Shown: one piece after another, positions 24,714 through 32,924 of the stretch
Layout of the letters: every line of letters begins with the position of its first letter
Position numbering within the stretch: the first letter of the stretch is position 1
Program-made: the position numbers and the translations under genes
The notes under the pieces: model-generated
The model's input: the letters and a program-made list of their open reading frames with translations, nothing else
What the model was told of the DNA's origin: nothing
Databases searched by the model: none
Assembly: GCF_900129755.1 (NCBI RefSeq)
Contig: NZ_FQWT01000001.1
Coordinates: forward strand, 930,001-994,000
Direction: 5' to 3'
Length of the DNA: 64,000 bases
Source: Chryseobacterium oranimense
GTDB lineage: Bacteria > Bacteroidota > Bacteroidia > Flavobacteriales > Weeksellaceae

Positions 24714-25877
24714 ATGAATTTAACTACTAAACTGCTTTTGGGATTTGGTTTAAGTGCTGGTTTTTTAGGCTATTCGCAAGATTTAAGTAAAATAAATCCA
24801 GTATTAACCGGGGCTCCTTTTCTGAGAATTGCACCAGATGCAAGATCTGGAGGTATGGGAGACCAAGGGGTGGTAACTTCACCGGATGCATTTTCACAAT
24901 TCTGGAATGCGGCAAAATATCCTTTTAGCAGAACAAGTTCTTCCATTGGTCTTAACTACACGCCTTATATGGGGAAACTTACCAATGATGTATTTTTACT
25001 GTATGGTGCATTCCATAAATTTTTAGGACAGGAAGAAAGATCCACTATTTCTGCAAGTATCTATTATTTCAATATGGGGGAAGTAGACTTAACCCAATTG
25101 GTAGGTTCAGAAGTAACTTCTATGGGTACTTCAAAACCTAATGAATTTTCCATCGACGTTGCTTATGGTCTGAAACTTTCCGATTCGTACTCCATGGCCG
25201 TTACCGGTAGATTCATCCGTTCAGATTTAGCCGGAGGCTTCAATACGGATACTACCCTTAAAGCTGCCAACAGTTTTGCAGTAGACGTTTCAGGATACTA
25301 TACCTCTCCAAAATTCTCAAGTTTCGGAGGATATGACGGTAAAGTAAATGCTGGTTTTGCTGTTCAGAACTTAGGTCCTAAACTAGACTATACCGGAAAT
25401 GAAGAATCAAGATCTTATCTTCCTACAATGGCAAGATTAGGTATTGGATACGATATGTATCTGGATGATATGAACAAGATCGGTCTTAGTGTAGAAGGTT
25501 CAAAAATCCTCGTTCCGGGATCCGAATACGTAGGAATTGACCCTAACACAAGACAGCCGAGATATGAAGTTCCTAACGTAGGTGTAATGGCAGGAATCGG
25601 AAAATCTTTCAAAAACAAGAACAGTATCATGTACAGCGGTGCTTTGGAATATTCTTATGATAATGCATTTTCAGTAAGAACAGGTTACTTCCACGAAAGC
25701 GAAGAGCAGGGAGCAAGACAGTTCGCTACAGCAGGTATCGGATTGAAGTACCGTTCTTTCGGACTTGATATTTCTTATCTGATCAATATGTCAAAAATCA
25801 ATACGGCTTTAGATAACACCCTTCGTTTCGGTCTTACCTGGAACATTGGTGATGAAACATCTAACGTAGATTATTAA
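24714..25877 (+). CDS. porV: Type IX secretion outer-membrane protein PorV
   Basis: 387 residues with signal peptide (cleavage near GYSQ). The opening NPVLTGAPFLRIAPDARSGGMGDQGVVTSPDAFSQFWNAAKYPF is the hallmark of PorV/LptO, a FadL-like 14-strand barrel, and strands continue to LRFGLTWNIGD near the end. PorV shuttles substrates from the translocon to the PorU-PorZ attachment complex and also influences LPS O-deacylation in Porphyromonas. It follows porU by 60 bp on the same strand and is ended by a strong terminator, so porUV is a two-gene unit. Confidence 0.95.
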   Translation: MNLTTKLLLGFGLSAGFLGYSQDLSKINPVLTGAPFLRIAPDARSGGMGDQGVVTSPDAFSQFWNAAKYPFSRTSSSIGLNYTPYMGKLTNDVFLLYGAFHKFLGQEERSTISASIYYFNMGEVDLTQLVGSEVTSMGTSKPNEFSIDVAYGLKLSDSYSMAVTGRFIRSDLAGGFNTDTTLKAANSFAVDVSGYYTSPKFSSFGGYDGKVNAGFAVQNLGPKLDYTGNEESRSYLPTMARLGIGYDMYLDDMNKIGLSVEGSKILVPGSEYVGIDPNTRQPRYEVPNVGVMAGIGKSFKNKNSIMYSGALEYSYDNAFSVRTGYFHESEEQGARQFATAGIGLKYRSFGLDISYLINMSKINTALDNTLRFGLTWNIGDETSNVDY

Positions 25878-25893
25878 GAACATTATACAATAT

Positions 25894-25924
25894 AAAAAAG
25901 CCTCATTGTCATGAGGCTTTTTTT
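25894..25924 (+). terminator. Terminator of porU-porV
   Basis: AAGCCTCAT (stem) with a TGTC loop and ATGAGGCTT, followed by seven T, starting 17 bp after the porV stop codon. Confidence 0.92.
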
Positions 25925-26032
25925 ATGTCAATTATGAAGATCAATGGTCAATAGTCCAATTCCAGCATTAAATTTGTATTACCCCATTCGTTTCAATTAC
26001 CCGTTAACAATTTATTACAGAAATATAATATA

Positions 26033-26090
26033 TAAGTTTGCAAAAGTCCTATTTTTATAAGGCTTTTCTTATTTTCAATAATTAATTTTG
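26033..26090 (+). promoter_or_regulatory. Candidate -7 boxes upstream of the FUSC gene
   Basis: Two matches to TAnnTTTG: TAAGTTTG at 26033-26040 and TAATTTTG at 26083-26090. The second ends 4 bp before the ATG and would give a nearly leaderless message, so the first is the likelier promoter. Neither has a clear -33 box. Confidence 0.35.
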
Positions 26091-26094
26091 TAGG

Positions 26095-28359
26095 ATGAAC
26101 TATTCAGCAGAACTCAAAAAATTCGTTACCAGCCAATATGTATATTCTGCGATCAGAATTACGCTGGCAACCGTTCTGCCATGTTTAGTCCTTGCCCATT
26201 TCGGAATCCTTAAAGAATATTTTCTTTTTCCTCTGGGAACCAGCTTTGTGGCACTTTGTGACCAGCCCGGCCCTTTTATCAGAAGAAGAAATGCACTTAC
26301 ATTTGCTATTTTCTGCTTTGTTTTTGTGGCACTCATTGCCAGTCTCGTCATGAATTTTAAGGTGCTCGTCATTCTGGAAATCATCATCTTCGGAATGTTT
26401 TTCTCCTTAATTGGTGTTTACGGGCAGAGGCTTGCTGCAGTGGGATCATTATCTCTTGTTGTACTGGCCATTTTTATCGACGGGCATCTTACCGGCAGTA
26501 ATATTTTTAAGAGCCTGCTTATATTTGCATCCGGATGTACCTGGTTCCTGCTGATTTTCCTTGTGGTTACTACCATTCAGCCATATAAACTGGCCAGCCA
26601 GATGATTGGTGAAAACTACCTTCAGCTTGCTGAATTTTTAAAAATAAAGGCCAATTATTATCAGAAAAATCCGGATTTCGACAGACTGACTACCCAGGTT
26701 ATTGCCAAACAGGTAGGAATTAAAAACCTTCAGGAAGAAACCAGGGAAACTGTTTTCAAGACCAGAACCATCGTTAACGAATCTACGACAACCAGTCGTC
26801 TTTTAATGCTGATGTTCCTGAATTCCATGGACCTTCATGAAAAGCTGATGACCTCGGAAAGTGATTATCAGAAGCTGCAGCAGAGTTTTGAAGACAGTAT
26901 GATCCTTGTCAATATCCATGATTACCTCAACCTGCTTGCCGATGAAATTACCAATATCGGGATTTCACTTCAGATAGGAACGAGAGCCAAACCTATGGCC
27001 GATCTGGAGCTTGAACTGAAAAACCTCAACTATCATTATTTCGAACTCCGCAATAAACAGCTTACTCCTGATAATCTGGAAAACTTCATGATCCTTCGCC
27101 AGATCCTGATGCGCATTAATGAAATCACCAAGGAGATCAACGAGATTTATAAAGTATTTTCCCAGAATATAAAGCTGGCAAAAAGTCTTTCCACAGGGCT
27201 GGATCTGAAAAAGTTCATGCCTAATGAAGAGAAACTCAATTTTAAGGTTTTAAGGAATAACATTTCGCTTTCCTCGTCTCATTTCCGGCACGCGATAAGA
27301 ATCACTACGGCCCTGCTGGTAGGATATCTTTTCTCGATGTTCGATTTCCTGGGACTTGGCCATACGTACTGGATACTTATTACCATCACCGCTATATTGA
27401 AGCCCGCCTACTCTATTACCAAAAAGCGGAACCTTCTCAGGCTTTACGGAACCATTGCAGGCGCCGTAATAGCCTACGCTATTTTACATTTTATCGATAT
27501 CAAGGGGCTATTATTTTCTATTTTGCTTTTGAGCATGATTATGTGTTTCAGTTTTCTGAAAGGCCGTTACTTTTGGGCAGTCCTGTTCATGACGATTTAT
27601 GTATTCCTGAGTTTTAATTTTTTAAATCCCGGAAATGTAAATGTGATCTTTAAAGACAGAATTCTTGATACCTTCATTGCAGGAGTAATTGCTTTTGCCG
27701 TGTCTTATATTGTTCTTCCGGTCTGGGAGCATACCCAGAATCTGGATCTGATGAAGAAATCTGCAGCGGATAACCTGATCTATTTTGAAAGTGTGATCTC
27801 CAAATTCTTAGATGGAAATTTTGATATTGAAGATTATAAAGTAAAACGGAAAAATGCCATCATTTCCCTGGCCAACCTTTCCGACAATTTTCAGAGAATG
27901 ATCTCTGAGCCGAAAAACCAGCAGAAAAAACTGGAAGTCGTACACCAGTTTGTTGCCACCTCACACCTGATTACAGCCTACACCGCATCTTTGTCCCAGT
28001 ATTCCAAAAACAATGAAAAATATCCCGAGATAGATGCTGAAAGCTGGAGCAGAAAGATAGAAGCAGAAATGCAGCAGACTTCTGTTCTGCTGAACGGAAA
28101 TGAGATCAATGAAGCTCTAAAAATGGAAAGCCGGTTAGAACCAGAAGATTCTTCCATTGAGGACATGCTTTCGAAAAGAAAAACAGAAATAGAGGAAAAC
28201 GATGTTATTGACCGCAGAGATCCTGATAAAATTTCACATTTAACGGAGCTTAAAAATATCCATGATATATTGGAACTGATTTATGATGTGGCTAAAGAAC
28301 AGAGAAAAGTCATCGAAAAATACAAAAACGAAGCAGACCCTATTCCTCCACAATCGTGA
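26095..28359 (+). CDS. FUSC family inner-membrane protein (YccS/YhfK-like)
   Basis: 754 residues with two sets of hydrophobic segments (about residues 15-165 and 400-530) separated by a long helical cytoplasmic region, plus a C-terminal helical tail; this is the YccS-N/FUSC_2 layout. The second set begins SSSHFRHAIRITTALLVGYLFSMFDFLGLGHTYWILITITAILKPAYSITKKRNLLRLYGTIAGAV, a recurrent motif of the FUSC superfamily. The family includes aromatic-acid exporters (AaeB) and proteins of unknown transport function, so export is suspected, not shown. The last 20 bp overlap the end of a convergent phosphopantetheinyl transferase gene. Confidence 0.85.
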   Translation: MNYSAELKKFVTSQYVYSAIRITLATVLPCLVLAHFGILKEYFLFPLGTSFVALCDQPGPFIRRRNALTFAIFCFVFVALIASLVMNFKVLVILEIIIFGMFFSLIGVYGQRLAAVGSLSLVVLAIFIDGHLTGSNIFKSLLIFASGCTWFLLIFLVVTTIQPYKLASQMIGENYLQLAEFLKIKANYYQKNPDFDRLTTQVIAKQVGIKNLQEETRETVFKTRTIVNESTTTSRLLMLMFLNSMDLHEKLMTSESDYQKLQQSFEDSMILVNIHDYLNLLADEITNIGISLQIGTRAKPMADLELELKNLNYHYFELRNKQLTPDNLENFMILRQILMRINEITKEINEIYKVFSQNIKLAKSLSTGLDLKKFMPNEEKLNFKVLRNNISLSSSHFRHAIRITTALLVGYLFSMFDFLGLGHTYWILITITAILKPAYSITKKRNLLRLYGTIAGAVIAYAILHFIDIKGLLFSILLLSMIMCFSFLKGRYFWAVLFMTIYVFLSFNFLNPGNVNVIFKDRILDTFIAGVIAFAVSYIVLPVWEHTQNLDLMKKSAADNLIYFESVISKFLDGNFDIEDYKVKRKNAIISLANLSDNFQRMISEPKNQQKKLEVVHQFVATSHLITAYTASLSQYSKNNEKYPEIDAESWSRKIEAEMQQTSVLLNGNEINEALKMESRLEPEDSSIEDMLSKRKTEIEENDVIDRRDPDKISHLTELKNIHDILELIYDVAKEQRKVIEKYKNEADPIPPQS

Positions 28360-28954
28360 AACAGTAATCATCAAAGAATTCCACTCTTGCCTTGAACTCA
28401 TCTGAAAACTGCTCATCATAAACCCGGCAGCTTATTTTATGAAGATGTTTAAGCTCAAACGGCTTTACTTCATAGTTTTTTTTCAGAGACCAGTATTTCG
28501 AGTGGTGAATCTTATACATACTTTCCTTTACACTCCAGATAATGGTATAAAACGTCACGGAATTATTTTCAGGAATGAACCCTCTTTCATTTTCGTAGGT
28601 GAACTTATCGATAACCCTTAAGATCTTCGGGTTGAATTTTTCAATATCAATGCCTATTTTATTCTTGGAAATGGCAATAGCAGCAAAAGGAAATGAATGG
28701 GTAATGGAAATTTCAGCATCTTGAGGAGACAGAAACGGTTCCCTCTCTTTGTATAAAATTTTGGAATGAGGCTTTAAACCTTTTAAAAGTTTACGCACCA
28801 TCAATACTTCCAGAAGTTTTTTAGGATGGTAATCCTTTACCTTATCAGCATTTTCAGGTTCCAGAAGCTCGTGGATATCAAGTTCTTCACTGTCATCATA
28901 TTTCCATACAAGGATCGTGGCATTGTCATCTGAAAAATCTCGGTAAAGGGGCAT
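28340..28954 (-). CDS. 4'-phosphopantetheinyl transferase superfamily protein
   Basis: 204 residues. The two PPTase motifs are visible: GIDIEKF (Asp103 and Glu105, Mg2+ ligands) and WSVKESMYK (residues 140-148, with Glu144 and Lys148), the Sfp/AcpS-type W-[SC]-x-K-E-[AS]-x-x-K motif. A motif-1-like THSFPFAAIAIS precedes them. The enzyme transfers phosphopantetheine from CoA to a carrier protein. No polyketide, NRPS or flexirubin gene lies in the window, so the acceptor is unknown. Its 3' end overlaps the convergent FUSC gene by 20 bp. Confidence 0.9.
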   Translation of the reverse strand: MPLYRDFSDDNATILVWKYDDSEELDIHELLEPENADKVKDYHPKKLLEVLMVRKLLKGLKPHSKILYKEREPFLSPQDAEISITHSFPFAAIAISKNKIGIDIEKFNPKILRVIDKFTYENERGFIPENNSVTFYTIIWSVKESMYKIHHSKYWSLKKNYEVKPFELKHLHKISCRVYDEQFSDEFKARVEFFDDYCFTIVEE

Positions 28955-29010
28955 TGTTTTTTTATTCGATAAAAGTAGTAAAAAGATGTGGAAGTTGAAA
29001 GGGATGAGAA

Positions 29011-29100
29011 ACGGATACGGGAAGATGGAAGTTCCCTACAGTCTGCAAAATAACCTTAGGCATTAATTAATATATAGATTTTCCATCTTCCCGCATCCGT
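29011..29100. repeat. Long imperfect hairpin between the PPTase and PNPOx-like genes
   Basis: The arms 29011-29030 and 29081-29100 are reverse complements with one mismatch in 20, joined by a 50-bp loop. The arms are purine-rich on one side (GGGAAGATGGAA). Confidence 0.72.
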
Positions 29101-29119
29101 CTCCCTTCTTCCCTTCTTT

Positions 29120-29650
29120 TTATTTCGACTGATGATTCACATCATTTCTATGTTCAAGAATCTCAAGATGTTCATCTACAAAATAAGCACTTCCGAACCC
29201 ATTTACGTAAGAACCTTTTACCGGCTGCAAAGCAATCAGAATAAAATCCCCCATTTCAGCAATAACGTCAACGACTTTTCCGTGAGTTTTCTTTAGTTTG
29301 TCAACAACTGTATTCCAGGTTTCCGAATCTCTTTCTATTTGTGAAGGTATTGCTTCAAGAGTTAATCTTTCACGGGCATAAATCTGTTTGGTAGCCGATT
29401 CATCCTCAATGAACATCACTGAAACTTTTCTTCCGTCAGCAAGGTTTTTAGTGTGTTTTGCCATAAAAGAAACAAGGATATAAAGTGTATTTTCTATCTG
29501 TGTAAAAGGAGCATAGCTGGAATTAGGAGTTCCCTCTGCATCTACAGTAGCCAAAATCACACTTCTGGTACGTTCTATTAATTCTTTCACTTTTGGAGCT
29601 ACCGGCTTTGCTTTTCTGTGAGCCTCTTCCTGAGTAGGGTTATGATTCAT
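29120..29650 (-). CDS. Pyridoxamine-phosphate-oxidase-fold protein, HugZ-like
   Basis: 176 residues. The split-barrel flavin fold is suggested by RSVILATVDAEGTPNSSYAPFTQIENTLYILVSFMAKHTKNLADGRKVSVMFIEDESATKQIYARERLTLEAIPSQIERDSETWNTVVDKLKKTHG. The HxxN-type region, the spacing and the C-terminal FGSAYFVD segment resemble HugZ-type heme utilisation proteins. Members bind heme or FMN; activity is not proven here. The start at 29650 is chosen because it is preceded by a TATGTTTG box (29679-29672), and an earlier in-frame codon would lie inside that box. Confidence 0.75.
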   Translation of the reverse strand: MNHNPTQEEAHRKAKPVAPKVKELIERTRSVILATVDAEGTPNSSYAPFTQIENTLYILVSFMAKHTKNLADGRKVSVMFIEDESATKQIYARERLTLEAIPSQIERDSETWNTVVDKLKKTHGKVVDVIAEMGDFILIALQPVKGSYVNGFGSAYFVDEHLEILEHRNDVNHQSK

Positions 29651-29671
29651 AGTATAAAATTTTATCTGTAA

Positions 29672-29679
29672 CAAACATA
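29672..29679 (-). promoter_or_regulatory. Putative -7 box of the HugZ-like gene
   Basis: TATGTTTG on the minus strand, 21 bp before the ATG at 29650. It matches TAnnTTTG; no -33 box was found at the usual distance. Confidence 0.42.
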
Positions 29680-29770
29680 GTTATTTAAATTAAGACTAAA
29701 TAACATTAACAACTGTTTAATCTCATCATTTGAACTCGATCTGCCGTTTTTTTATCTTAATTATTAATTG

Positions 29771-29778
29771 TAATTTTG
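29771..29778 (+). promoter_or_regulatory. Putative -7 box of ahcY
   Basis: TAATTTTG, 40 bp before the ATG. The expected -33 position holds TTTT instead of TTTG, 20 bp upstream. Confidence 0.45.
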
Positions 29779-29818
29779 CATTTCGTTATCAACTGAATTT
29801 AAATTTTATTCATTACAT

Positions 29819-31132
29819 ATGAGTACTACAACACAATACGTTCCTTACAAAGTGAAGGACATATCCCTAGCAGAATGGGGAAGAAAAGAAATTACCCTTG
29901 CCGAAGCAGAAATGCCAGGTTTGATGTCCATCCGTGAAGAATACGGACCATCTCAACCTTTGAAAGGAGCAAGAATCGCAGGATGTCTTCACATGACGAT
30001 CCAAACTGCTGTGCTTATCGAGACATTGGTGGCTTTAGGAGCTGAAGTTACCTGGTCTTCTTGTAATATTTTCTCTACTCAGGATCATGCTGCTGCTGCT
30101 ATTGCTGCTGCCGGAATCCCTGTTTATGCCTGGAAAGGTCTGAACGAAGAAGAGTTTGACTGGTGTATTGAGCAGACTTTATTCTTCGGTGAAGACAGAA
30201 AACCATTAAACATGATTTTGGATGACGGTGGAGATTTAACAAACATGGTGTTTGATAAATATCCTGAACTGACAAAAGACATCAAAGGACTTTCTGAAGA
30301 AACCACTACAGGAGTACACAGACTGTACGAAAGAATGAAGAACGGAACTTTGGTAATGCCTGCCATCAACGTAAATGACTCAGTTACCAAGTCTAAATTC
30401 GACAACAAATACGGATGTAAAGAATCTGCAGTAGATGCTGTAAGAAGAGCTACAGACGTTATGCTTGCCGGAAAAAGAGTGGTAGTTTGCGGATACGGAG
30501 ACGTTGGTAAAGGTACTGCTGCTTCTTTCAGAGGAGCAGGTTCTATTGTTACTGTTACTGAAATCGATCCGATCTGTGCGCTTCAGGCTGCAATGGACGG
30601 TTACGAAGTGAAGAGACTGGATACCGTTGTAGACAACGCTGATATTATCATCACTACTACAGGAAACTTCAACATTGTAAGAGGAGAGCATTTCCTTAAA
30701 ATGAAAGATAAAGCAATCGTTTGTAACATCGGTCACTTCGATAATGAAATCGATATGGCATGGTTGAACAAAAACTACGGTTCTACAAAATCTGAAGTGA
30801 AGCCTCAGGTGGATATCTATACGATCGAAGGTAAAGAAGTAATCATTCTTGCAGAAGGTAGACTTGTTAACTTAGGATGTGCAACAGGACACCCGAGCTT
30901 TGTAATGTCGAACTCTTTCTCTAACCAGACTTTGGCTCAGATCGAACTTTGGAACAACTCTGCTGCTTACAAAAACGAAGTATATACACTTCCTAAACAT
31001 TTAGATGAGAAAGTAGCTGCTTTACACCTTAAAAAATTAAGCGTTGAGCTGGAAACTCTTTCTCCGGAGCAGGCTGAATATATCGGTGTAGATGTAAAAG
31101 GGCCATTCAAGCCTGAGTACTACAGATACTAA
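29819..31132 (+). CDS. ahcY: Adenosylhomocysteinase
   Basis: 437 residues, full-length. The sequence shows the substrate domain ([68 protein letters not shown]), the NAD-binding [28 protein letters not shown] near residues 223-250, and the C-terminal tail ending [11 protein letters not shown] that completes the neighbouring subunit's NAD site. It splits S-adenosylhomocysteine into homocysteine and adenosine, clearing the product inhibitor of methyltransferases. It stands alone with its own promoter and terminator. Confidence 0.97.
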   Translation: MSTTTQYVPYKVKDISLAEWGRKEITLAEAEMPGLMSIREEYGPSQPLKGARIAGCLHMTIQTAVLIETLVALGAEVTWSSCNIFSTQDHAAAAIAAAGIPVYAWKGLNEEEFDWCIEQTLFFGEDRKPLNMILDDGGDLTNMVFDKYPELTKDIKGLSEETTTGVHRLYERMKNGTLVMPAINVNDSVTKSKFDNKYGCKESAVDAVRRATDVMLAGKRVVVCGYGDVGKGTAASFRGAGSIVTVTEIDPICALQAAMDGYEVKRLDTVVDNADIIITTTGNFNIVRGEHFLKMKDKAIVCNIGHFDNEIDMAWLNKNYGSTKSEVKPQVDIYTIEGKEVIILAEGRLVNLGCATGHPSFVMSNSFSNQTLAQIELWNNSAAYKNEVYTLPKHLDEKVAALHLKKLSVELETLSPEQAEYIGVDVKGPFKPEYYRY

Positions 31133-31150
31133 TATTTTTAATCTTATATA

Positions 31151-31190
31151 ATAAAAGACTTTTCAGGTTTCTGGAAAGTCTTTTATTTTT
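31151..31190 (+). terminator. Terminator of ahcY
   Basis: A 16-bp stem 31151-31166 / 31171-31186 (ATAAAAGACTTT... with one G-U pair), followed by a T run, starting 19 bp after the ahcY stop codon. Confidence 0.9.
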
Positions 31191-31221
31191 TCTGCTGTTT
31201 TTATTAATAAATTCTTTTTCA

Positions 31222-31306
31222 GGGAGCTATTTCCCGCTATCCGCTCATACTCCTCGCGTCCAACCTCAGCCCTTCTGCTGCGGGGTAACCACTGCTATCG
31301 GGGCTA
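31222..31306 (+). repeat. Putative structured dispersed repeat of Flavobacteriia
   Basis: GGGAGCTATTTCCCGCTATC at 31222-31241 and CACTGCTATCGGGGCTA at 31290-31306 frame a variable middle. GGGAGC...TTCCC and ...CTATCGGGGCT can pair locally. The two conserved blocks with a variable centre look like an element I recall from many flavobacterial intergenic regions; this needs a database search. Confidence 0.5.
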
Positions 31307-31422
31307 TGACAGTAGTCACACAGCGGCAGTTCTCCGTATTTTACCCATATTTTTTGCTGTATTGCGGCTAATTATTTAAAAAATGAATATATTTAGCCCC
31401 TTAAACAAAAACATCATAATCA

Positions 31423-31815
31423 ATGAAAAAACAAAAAGTCTCGAATGCATTCGTAGCCGCGTCCTGGATAGCATTAGGAGCAGGAATGATAGGTTTTATC
31501 GTAGGTCTTGCAAGGGCAGAAATGCAATTGAATGAAAAAGGATATTATTTTACCATCCTGTTGTATGGCCTGTTTGCCGTAGTTTCTTTGCAGAAAGCAG
31601 TTCGTGACCGGTTAGAAAACATTCCGGTAACAGATATTTATTACGGAATATGCTGGTTTGCTACCTTGTCTTCCATTGTTCTGCTGGCTGTAGGGCTTTG
31701 GAATGCGACTATCCTTCCGAGTGAAAAAGGATTTTATGCATTTGCATTCCTTCTCGCTCTTTTCGGTGCTATATCCGTTCAGAAAAATACCAGAGACAAT
31801 ATGCTCCAGGAATAA
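31423..31815 (+). CDS. yiaA: YiaA/YiaB two-helix inner-membrane protein
   Basis: 130 residues with four membrane helices arranged as two YiaAB units. Each is a helix pair: SNAFVAASWIALGAGMIGFIVGLARAEMQLNEKGYYFTILLYGLFAVVSLQKAVRD, then VTDIYYGICWFATLSSIVLLAVGLWNATILPSEKGFYAFAFLLALFGAISVQKNTRD. The repeated LNEKGYYF/PSEKGFYA and QKxxRD parts mark the duplication. The function is unknown in the family. A strong terminator follows. Confidence 0.87.
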   Translation: MKKQKVSNAFVAASWIALGAGMIGFIVGLARAEMQLNEKGYYFTILLYGLFAVVSLQKAVRDRLENIPVTDIYYGICWFATLSSIVLLAVGLWNATILPSEKGFYAFAFLLALFGAISVQKNTRDNMLQE

Positions 31816-31818
31816 TAT

Positions 31819-31845
31819 AAAACGCTCCAAATCTGGAGCGTTTTT
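31819..31845 (+). terminator. Terminator of yiaA
   Basis: AACGCTCCA, a 4-nt loop and TGGAGCGTT followed by Ts; the stem spans 31819-31829 / 31834-31844, just after the stop codon at 31815. Confidence 0.9.
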
Positions 31846-31937
31846 GTTGTTTATTTTTTTTACCAATCATAACAATTCACTTGACTTTTATAAATAAGAA
31901 ATTCAGCAAATTCACAATTGACTATTCACAATTAATT

Positions 31938-32441
31938 CTACTTATCATACTGGTTAGGATGCTTTGCTTTAATATCATCCACCGTACCCAATACTTTATC
32001 TTTTAAAGAATCCTGGTATTTCTGAAGATTTTCAGCAATTGCTTCATCTGCACTTCCTAAGATTTTCACGGCTAATATTCCCGCATTCAAAGCCCCGTTT
32101 AAAGCTACCGTGGCTACAGGTATTCCCCCCGGCATCTGAAGGATAGACAATACGGAATCCCAGCCGTCAATAGAATTGCTCGACAGAATCGGAACCCCGA
32201 TCACGGGTAAAGTTGTGCAGCTGGCGACCATTCCCGGAAGGTGTGCAGCACCGCCTGCTCCCGCGATAATTACTTTCAGGCCTCTTTCCCTTGCCGTTTT
32301 TGCATAATCAAACATTCTTTCAGGAGTTCTGTGCGCTGAAACTACCGTCAGTTCGTATGGAATATCAAGGCTTTTCAGAAAATTCGCAGCCTGTTCCATG
32401 ATTGGCAGATCGCTTTGGCTGCCCATAATAATTCCTACCAT
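31938..32441 (-). CDS. purE: 5-(carboxyamino)imidazole ribonucleotide mutase
   Basis: 167 residues. GIIMGSQSDLPIMEQA at the start, VVSAHRTPERMFDYA with the catalytic histidine, AGAGGAAHLPGMVASCTTLPVIGVP, and GIPVATVALNGALNAG are the class I PurE landmarks. The enzyme converts N5-CAIR to CAIR in purine synthesis. The ATG at 32441 is preferred to a TTG two codons earlier. Its partner purK is present in the window but 5 kb away and separately transcribed, unlike the purEK operon of many bacteria. Confidence 0.96.
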   Translation of the reverse strand: MVGIIMGSQSDLPIMEQAANFLKSLDIPYELTVVSAHRTPERMFDYAKTARERGLKVIIAGAGGAAHLPGMVASCTTLPVIGVPILSSNSIDGWDSVLSILQMPGGIPVATVALNGALNAGILAVKILGSADEAIAENLQKYQDSLKDKVLGTVDDIKAKHPNQYDK

Positions 32442-32641
32442 CTTCAATTTTTATTAGATGGTCAAAGATAAAAAAATATAACCTTTTTTAACATACATTT
32501 CTTTCTGCCCTTTCAGACAAGAATGATGAAAAATATTTCACTTTATAGAATCGCATAAAGAAGTTAAACTGTGTTAATTTTGACTTACCGTTATCATTTT
32601 TTTCCAATATTTGTTTTACCAACAACATAAAATTACTTGTA

Positions 32642-32782
32642 ATGAAAAATTTAAAAAAGCTTAAAAAAGAAGAATTAAAAAAGGTTTTAGGAGGTATGGA
32701 GCCCTGTAAATTCCAGCTTTGTTTTAGAAACGGCAAGTGGACATGTGTTCCTTTTGATACATGCGGAGGATTCGAACCTTAA
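32642..32782 (+). CDS. Double-glycine leader, cysteine-rich (bacteriocin-like) peptide, 46 aa
   Basis: An ORF of 46 residues. The leader MKNLKKLKKEELKKVLGG (residues 1-18) has the [KE]-rich amphipathic helix and LxxVLGG end of double-glycine peptides cut by C39 peptidase-ABC exporters (bacteriocins, ComC-type peptides). The predicted core has 28 residues with four cysteines (22, 27, 35, 41), a tryptophan and a second GG at 42-43, so one or two disulfides are likely. No C39 transporter, immunity gene or modifying enzyme is in the window. Short proteins of this type are common orphans in Chryseobacterium. It has its own terminator and lies in a gap between purE and the EamA gene. A possible -7 box (AATATTTG, 32606-32613) is only a partial match. 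Function is unknown. Confidence 0.75.
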   Translation: MKNLKKLKKEELKKVLGGMEPCKFQLCFRNGKWTCVPFDTCGGFEP

Positions 32783-32787
32783 AAAAC

Positions 32788-32819
32788 AAAGAGAGTACAT
32801 TTTGAATGTACTCTTTTTT
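32788..32819 (+). terminator. Terminator of the double-glycine peptide gene
   Basis: AGAGTACATT (32792-32801), a TTG loop and AATGTACTCT (32805-32814) followed by T6, 9 bp after the stop codon. It shows the short gene is a complete transcription unit. Confidence 0.88.
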
Positions 32820-32895
32820 ATTATATACTTCATCAGTTCTTCTGTACCTCCAAAAAATACAACAACTGTACCCATTCGCTTTATTCCATAACAGG

Positions 32896-32903
32896 TATAT
32901 TTG
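32896..32903 (+). promoter_or_regulatory. Putative -7 box of the EamA transporter gene
   Basis: TATATTTG, inside an inverted repeat GGTATA (32894-32899) / TATACC (32909-32914). It argues that the TTG at 32901, which would lie inside the box, is not the start codon. Confidence 0.42.
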
Positions 32904-32924
32904 TTCGTTATACCTGATTTCACA

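Larger units (their letters stand above)
31133..31422. other. 290-bp intergenic region with a terminator and a structured repeat
   Basis: Between ahcY and yiaA. It holds the ahcY terminator and then a GC-richer block (about 31222-31335) described as a separate repeat. No open frame with coding character was seen. Confidence 0.7.

Noticed and set aside
26042-26067. Imperfect hairpin (AAAAG...CTTTT) with a following T-rich stretch upstream of the FUSC gene, as an attenuator.
   Set aside because: The stem has a bulge and its left arm overlaps the predicted transcription start after the TAAGTTTG box, so it would not form completely in the RNA.
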